Notes under the pieces: generated by a model
What the model saw: only the letters and a program-made list of their open reading frames with translations
Told to the model about the DNA's origin: nothing
Database searches by the model: none
Shown: one piece after another, positions 6,066 to 8,833 of the stretch
Layout: the number at the start of each line of letters is the position of its first letter
Position numbering within the stretch: the first letter of the stretch is position 1
Made by a program: the position numbers and the translations under genes
From: an uncultured Collinsella sp.
Lineage (GTDB): Bacteria; Actinomycetota; Coriobacteriia; Coriobacteriales; Coriobacteriaceae
Length of the DNA: 8,833 nucleotides
Reading direction: 5' to 3'
Assembly: GCA_900549135.1 (NCBI GenBank)
Contig: URNI01000078.1
Coordinates: forward strand, 1-8,833

Positions 6066-6156
6066 GTACCCAACGGGTACCCCACGGAAACCTTGACGAT
6101 CCTGTAAAGGATCACCTGGTCATCGTCTGTCCGGTGGGGTAAACCCACCGGTAGAC
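6066..6156 (+). ncRNA. Possible structured RNA with alternative pairings after arcD
   Basis: Starting at the base after the arcD stop there are overlapping perfect stems. (a) GTACCC (6066-6071) pairs with GGGTAC (6075-6080). (b) GATCC (6098-6102) pairs with GGATC (6109-6113), or in competition GACGAT (6095-6100) with ATCGTC (6122-6127). (c) CCGGTGGG (6131-6138) pairs with CCCACCGG (6144-6151), flanked by GTCT/AGAC (6125-6128, 6153-6156). A long-range alternative pairs TACCCCAC-GGA (6078-6088) with TCC-g-GTGGGGTA (6130-6141) and would break both (a) and (c). Such mutual exclusion is typical of regulatory RNA, but GC-rich repeats can produce it by chance. No known RNA family is recognised. Confidence 0.35.
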
Positions 6157-6167
6157 TCCTACCTTTA

Positions 6168-6198
6168 GCCCCCTCCCGTTCCGTGCGCGGGAGGGGGC
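6168..6198 (+). terminator. GC-rich hairpin without a U-tract
   Basis: A perfect 11-bp stem pairs GCCCCCTCCCG (6168-6178) with CGGGAGGGGGC (6188-6198). It is very stable but followed by GCACTTATG, so it is not a classical intrinsic terminator. It may block exonucleases and protect the arcD message. Confidence 0.45.
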
Positions 6199-6206
6199 GC
6201 ACTTAT

Positions 6207-6233
6207 GTTGCGCGGCTCTACGAACCGCGCAAC
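6207..6233 (+). repeat. Perfect 9-bp inverted repeat
   Basis: GTTGCGCGG (6207-6215) and CCGCGCAAC (6225-6233) form a perfect stem with a 9-base loop. It is one of the serial hairpins after arcD and lacks a U-tail. Confidence 0.5.
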
Positions 6234-6253
6234 CAGTCGACGCTGCGCGCCGC

Positions 6254-6339
6254 CCAGGACGACAATTTGTCATTCAAAAGGCAGGGCATGACCAAAAGGT
6301 CTATGCCTTGCCTTTTTCATGCCAACTTGTACGTCCTGG
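6254..6339 (+). terminator. Terminator of the arc transcript nested in a longer inverted repeat
   Basis: The core (6276-6317) pairs an arm starting AAAAGGCA and ending GACC with one starting GGTC and ending TGCCTTTTT. That gives about 18 pairs with one G-U and one bulged base, an AAAA loop and a five-T tail. The A-run on the left arm lets it work in both directions. Around it, CCAGGACG-ACAA (6254-6265) pairs with TTGT-a-CGTCCTGG (6327-6339), giving an 86-base palindromic unit. The flanks beyond (AGTCGACGCTGCG and CGCTCGCTGACT) still resemble each other in inverted orientation. The core is a convincing intrinsic terminator; the meaning of the outer repeat is unknown. Confidence 0.8.
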
Positions 6340-6374
6340 ACGTCGCTCGCTGACTTATGCTCAACCTGCGACGT
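6340..6374 (+). repeat. 7-bp inverted repeat
   Basis: ACGTCGC (6340-6346) and GCGACGT (6368-6374) are perfect inverted copies 21 bases apart. This may be one more stem of the palindrome-rich gap, or chance. Confidence 0.3.
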
Positions 6375-6421
6375 TTCTGTTGTTGGTGTAAAGGGATTAG
6401 GTTACTTTGCGCCAAAAGGGG

Positions 6422-6490
6422 AAGTTGCGGTGGAATAGTTCCTGTTTGGCCGTCATGAGGGGTTAAACAGGAATTATTTCACCGCAACTT
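6422..6490 (+). repeat. Long palindromic element, 26-bp arms, upstream of UPF0371
   Basis: The left arm at 6422-6447 begins AAGTTGCGGTG and ends TTCCTGTTT. The right arm at 6465-6490 begins AAACAGGAA and ends CACCGCAACTT. All 26 positions pair as RNA, with only two G-U pairs, around a 17-base centre. There is no U-tract and no ORF. The length and near-perfection suggest a REP/MITE-like palindromic unit or a structured RNA rather than a simple operator. Whether copies exist elsewhere cannot be seen from this window. Confidence 0.7.
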
Positions 6491-6553
6491 ATCGGTGGGC
6501 GTGTTTGGTTGGTGCCTGTTGATGGTCTGGGTATCGGGGAGGGCGGGCTCCGT

Positions 6554-6559
6554 TATAAT
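6554..6559 (+). promoter_or_regulatory. Consensus -10 box of the UPF0371 gene
   Basis: A perfect TATAAT lies 39 bases before the chosen start at 6599. No good -35 hexamer is present at 16-18 bp (GTATCG or GGTATC), so activity may need another factor. Transcription would begin near 6566, so the upstream ATG at 6575 would lack a ribosome site. Confidence 0.55.
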
Positions 6560-6598
6560 CGCCTAGAACATTAAATGGAAACGGGACGGGAGCCATAT

Positions 6599-8080
6599 AT
6601 GCGCCAGGGTTTCGACAACGCGAAGTATATCGAGCTGCAGGCCGCTCATATTAAGGAGCGCATCTCGCAGTTTGGCGGCAAGCTGTATTTGGAGTTTGGC
6701 GGCAAGCTGTTTGACGACTATCACGCGAGTCGCGTGCTGCCGGGTTTTGAGCCGGACAGCAAGTTCCGCATGCTCAAGAGCATTGCCGACGACGTCGAGG
6801 TCATCATCGCCATTAACGCGAACCACATCGAGAAGAACAAGGCTCGCGGTGACCTGGGCATTACCTATGACGAGGACGTTTTGCGCCTGGTCGACCTGTT
6901 CCGCGGCAACGGTTTTGCTGTCGCGGCCGTGGTCATCACCCAGTACGCCGGCCAGCCCGCCGCCGATGTGTTCCGCAATCGCCTGAACGCGCTCGGCATT
7001 CCTGCCAAGCTGCACTATCCCATCGAGGGCTATCCGCACGACGTCGACCTGATCGTGTCCGACGACGGCTATGGCAAGAACGAGTTTGTCGAGACCACTC
7101 GTCCGCTCGTTGTGGTCACCGCTCCCGGCCCTGGCTCGGGCAAGCTCGCCACCTGCCTGTCTCAGCTCTATCACGAGCACAAGCACGGCACCGCCGCCGG
7201 CTATGCCAAGTTCGAGACTTTCCCGGTCTGGAATCTGCCTCTTACGCATCCGGTCAACATCGCCTATGAGGCCGCCACGGCCGACCTTGACGATGCCAAT
7301 ATCATCGACTCCTTCCACTTGGAGGCCTACAACAAGACCACGGTCAACTACAACCGTGACGTCGAGGCCTTCCCAGTGGTCCGTGCTCTGATGGAAAAGA
7401 TCCTGGGCAAGAGCCCCTACCAGAGCCCCACGGACATGGGCGTCAATATGGTCGGTTTTGCCATTACCGATGACGATGCCTGCCGCGACGCTTCCAAGAT
7501 GGAGATCGTCCGCCGCTACTTTACCGCGGTCGAAAATGTGCGCCGTACCGGCGTGGGCGATGAGCAGGTTGATCGTCTCAAGATCATTATGAAGAAGGCC
7601 GGTATCGACAAGAACTACTCGCCAGCACGCTCGGCCGCCCTTACCAGGGAGCAGCTGACGGGTGGCCCTGTAGGCGCCATGGTCATGCCCGATGGCTCCG
7701 TGGTGACCGGTAAGACCTCCACGCGTTTGGGCGCTGCGAGTTCGCTGATCATGAACGCCCTCAAGCATGTCTCGGGCGTCGACCTTGAGCTCGAGGTCAT
7801 CAGCGACGAGGCGATCGAGCCCATCAGCAAGCTCAAGACGCATTTCCTGGGCAGCAAAAACCCGCGCCTCCACACCGACGAGACGCTTATGGCGCTGTCA
7901 ATTACCTCGGCTACGAGCGAGACGGCCGCTCGTGTCCTTTCGGGCCTGGAGCAGCTGCGCGGTTGCGATGCCTTCTTTAGCGTGATCATCTCGCCGACGG
8001 ACGAGACGGTGCTGCGCAAGCTGGGCATCAACGTGTGCTGCGAGCCCAAGTTCGAGCGCCGTGGCTTCTTCCACCGCTAA
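6599..8080 (+). CDS. UPF0371 / DUF1846 family protein, function unknown
   Basis: This 493-residue protein belongs to the widespread UPF0371 (DUF1846) family, which has solved structures but no established function that I know of. Characteristic stretches are ERISQFGGKLYLEFGGKLF (about 20-38), DYHASRVLPGFEPDSK (40-55), RGDLGITYDEDVLRL (83-97), and a glycine-rich APGPGSGK (about 175-182) that resembles a nucleotide-binding P-loop. The C-terminal half contains GGPVGAMVMPDG and TGKTSTRLGAASSLIMNALKH-type segments and ends in the usual LGINVCCEP. It looks cytosolic and complete. The start at 6599 is preferred over the in-frame ATG at 6575 because GGGAG (6588-6592) lies 6 bases upstream and the family N-terminus begins here. 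It has its own -10 box and terminator, so it is probably a single-gene unit and not part of the arc operon. Confidence 0.94.
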   Translation: MRQGFDNAKYIELQAAHIKERISQFGGKLYLEFGGKLFDDYHASRVLPGFEPDSKFRMLKSIADDVEVIIAINANHIEKNKARGDLGITYDEDVLRLVDLFRGNGFAVAAVVITQYAGQPAADVFRNRLNALGIPAKLHYPIEGYPHDVDLIVSDDGYGKNEFVETTRPLVVVTAPGPGSGKLATCLSQLYHEHKHGTAAGYAKFETFPVWNLPLTHPVNIAYEAATADLDDANIIDSFHLEAYNKTTVNYNRDVEAFPVVRALMEKILGKSPYQSPTDMGVNMVGFAITDDDACRDASKMEIVRRYFTAVENVRRTGVGDEQVDRLKIIMKKAGIDKNYSPARSAALTREQLTGGPVGAMVMPDGSVVTGKTSTRLGAASSLIMNALKHVSGVDLELEVISDEAIEPISKLKTHFLGSKNPRLHTDETLMALSITSATSETAARVLSGLEQLRGCDAFFSVIISPTDETVLRKLGINVCCEPKFERRGFFHR

Positions 8081-8099
8081 GCCTGGATAAATTGGTCTG

Positions 8100-8138
8100 A
8101 AAGGGGCACATCGGATATACATTCGGTGTGCCCCTTTT
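8100..8138 (+). terminator. Intrinsic terminator of the UPF0371 gene
   Basis: AAAGGGGCACATCG (8100-8113) pairs with CGGTGTGCCCCTTT (8124-8137), 14 pairs with one G-U and a 10-base loop, ending in TTTT. It starts 20 bases after the stop codon and is a clear rho-independent terminator. Confidence 0.85.
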
Positions 8139-8151
8139 ATCAACAAAGCTA

Positions 8152-8210
8152 CCGTTTAACCTAAAATTAGCCCGTTTACCTGCCTATAAGTGATTTGGGC
8201 GGTATACAAT
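8152..8210 (+). promoter_or_regulatory. Candidate promoter and direct repeats upstream of the winged-helix regulator
   Basis: CCGTTTA is repeated at 8152-8158 and 8172-8178, exactly 20 bp apart (two helical turns). TATACAAT (8203-8210) is a good overlapping -10 candidate, with no convincing -35 box. The repeat could be an operator, for instance for autoregulation by the downstream HTH protein. This is inference from position only. Confidence 0.35.
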
Positions 8211-8245
8211 AACCCTAATTGTTTCATCCTTTTGCGGGGATGCCG

Positions 8246-8310
8246 CATGATGGATGTTGCCGGCCATCATGGGGTGTGCCGGTCGCGCACGGTGCAAGTG
8301 ATGCCCGTGC
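8246..8310 (+). promoter_or_regulatory. Hairpin-rich 5' leader of the regulator gene
   Basis: The roughly 120-base stretch between the -10 box and the start codon holds two perfect inverted repeats. CATGATGG (8246-8253) pairs with CCATCATG (8264-8271), and GCACGG (8287-8292) pairs with CCGTGC (8305-8310); the second is extended by an inner GC pair of pairs. It may be an RNA leader or a dyad operator. I do not recognise a known riboswitch. Confidence 0.35.
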
Positions 8311-8329
8311 TCGGTTTGAGGAGGCTGCC

Positions 8330-8668
8330 ATGGCTGGCAAGGGTCGTGCGAGTGTCAACGATATGAAGCGTGTCGAGGTGCAGGTGCTGATGGAGATTGC
8401 ACAGCAGTCCGAAGACAACGGCGGATTTTATGGCTTTTCGCGAAAGACGCTTGCCGAGCGTGTGGGGGTGTCTCCGTATCGCGCCCGCGCGGCAATTGAA
8501 CGTTTGGAATCCGAAGACATCATTGAGGTCGTCTCGCGCTACAGCGACGACGGCGGCCAGCTCGCAAATGGTATTTGTCTTACGGAGCGTGGCGAATGGT
8601 ATCTAGAGGGCATCCGTGCCGGTATGCTCGTGCAGGACTTGATCAAGGACGAAGTCGCCGATCGATAA
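8330..8668 (+). CDS. Small winged-helix DNA-binding protein, probable transcription regulator
   Basis: The 112-residue product is rich in charged residues and has no membrane segment. Residues 13-28 form a likely first helix. FSRKTLAERVGVSPYRARAA (36-55) reads as a helix-turn-helix, followed by IERLESEDIIEVVSRY and a glycine-containing turn (YSDDGGQLANG, 71-81) that fits a wing, then LTERGEWYL. This is the layout of MarR/GntR-like winged-helix proteins, but I cannot assign a family or ligand; the short C-terminal helix (about 92-108) may serve dimerisation. ATG 8330 is chosen because GAGGAGG (8318-8324) lies 5 bases upstream. The frame stays open upstream to 8219, but the extra residues look like translated leader. 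It is flanked by terminators on both sides, so it is monocistronic; its target is unknown. Confidence 0.8.
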   Translation: MAGKGRASVNDMKRVEVQVLMEIAQQSEDNGGFYGFSRKTLAERVGVSPYRARAAIERLESEDIIEVVSRYSDDGGQLANGICLTERGEWYLEGIRAGMLVQDLIKDEVADR

Positions 8669-8692
8669 CAGCGTACATACATAGTGGAAACG

Positions 8693-8725
8693 ACGCCGCC
8701 TGGGCAACCGGCCGGCGTTTTGTTT
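8693..8725 (+). terminator. Intrinsic terminator of the regulator gene
   Basis: ACGCCG (8693-8698) pairs with CGGCGT (8713-8718). The stem continues after one C-C mismatch through C-G, a G-U and two G-C pairs to a GCAA tetraloop, and the 3' side runs into TTTTGTTT. It begins 25 bases after the stop codon. Confidence 0.75.
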
Positions 8726-8785
8726 CGAGATGGAGAAATGCGATTGCGCGTAAGAAAAACTGTGTGCGGCGCGCGTCGCGAGTAT

Positions 8786-8833
8786 TACAATGAAGACCCG
8801 TAAGATGTGTATGGACAACTTCTACGGGAAGCG
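8786..8833 (+). promoter_or_regulatory. Possible -10 box and start of a gene beyond the right edge
   Basis: TACAAT (8786-8791) resembles a -10 box and is followed by a frame that stays open from ATG 8790 (or in-frame ATGs at 8805 and 8811) to the window end. No ribosome site precedes any of these codons. If the box is real, transcription begins near 8798, giving a nearly leaderless start or simply a longer leader of the next gene. It is too short to identify. Confidence 0.2.

Noticed and set aside
6066..6560. tRNA, rRNA, SRP RNA, tmRNA, RNase P or CRISPR in the large gap
   Set aside because: I looked for a T-loop GGTTCGA motif, a GGAAG SRP tetraloop region, RNase P core words and regularly spaced direct repeats. 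None is present; the gap holds inverted repeats only.
6575..6598. ATG at 6575 as the UPF0371 start
   Set aside because: It would lie about 9 bases after the predicted transcription start with no ribosome site. GGGAG is placed for ATG 6599, and the extra residues are not family-like.
6563..7873. A 436-codon minus-strand frame opposite the UPF0371 gene
   Set aside because: It is an antisense shadow with skewed composition and no domain, while the plus strand encodes a conserved family along its full length.
8219..8329. N-terminal extension of the winged-helix protein from a TTG at 8219 or ATG at 8240
   Set aside because: Neither has a properly spaced ribosome site, whereas GAGGAGG precisely serves ATG 8330; the extension has a leader-like composition and covers strong dyads.

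Overview
The window looks like chromosomal DNA from a GC-rich, anaerobic or fermentative Gram-positive bacterium. The protein wording, codon style (C/G-ending codons, with T-ending codons in some genes) and gene set fit the Coriobacteriia, most likely Collinsella or a close relative. That assignment is inference from sequence style, not a database match.

Layout. (1) Positions 1-1546, minus strand: the N-terminal part of polyphosphate kinase (ppk), cut by the left window edge. (2) 1547-2096: a divergent, partly AT-rich intergenic region with a good ppk promoter candidate and the long control region of the arc genes, including a possible short leader ORF and two hairpins before arcA. (3) 2097-6065, plus strand: arcA (arginine deiminase), arcB (catabolic ornithine carbamoyltransferase) and an arcD-type YfcC-family transporter. 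Together they import arginine, convert it through citrulline to ornithine and carbamoyl phosphate, and export ornithine. The carbamate kinase gene (arcC), which would complete the ATP-yielding step, is not in the window. Perfect hairpins lie in both gaps: two between arcA and arcB, and a terminator-like one plus a second structured leader between arcB and arcD. (4) 6066-6574: about 510 bases without a protein gene but crowded with perfect inverted repeats. They include a set of mutually exclusive stems just after arcD, a strong U-tailed terminator, and a 26-bp-armed palindrome. (5) 6599-8080: a UPF0371/DUF1846 protein of unknown function, with its own -10 box and terminator. (6) 8330-8668: a 112-residue winged-helix regulator with a hairpin-rich leader and a terminator. 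(7) 8726-8833: a short tail with a possible promoter for a gene beyond the right edge.

The protein-coding content is conventional. I found no unmistakably new protein system. The parts most worth a second look are non-coding: the arcA leader (possible uORF plus tandem hairpins), the alternative-pairing region after arcD, and the long palindrome upstream of UPF0371. arcA also has much more extreme C/G-ending codon use than arcB and arcD beside it.
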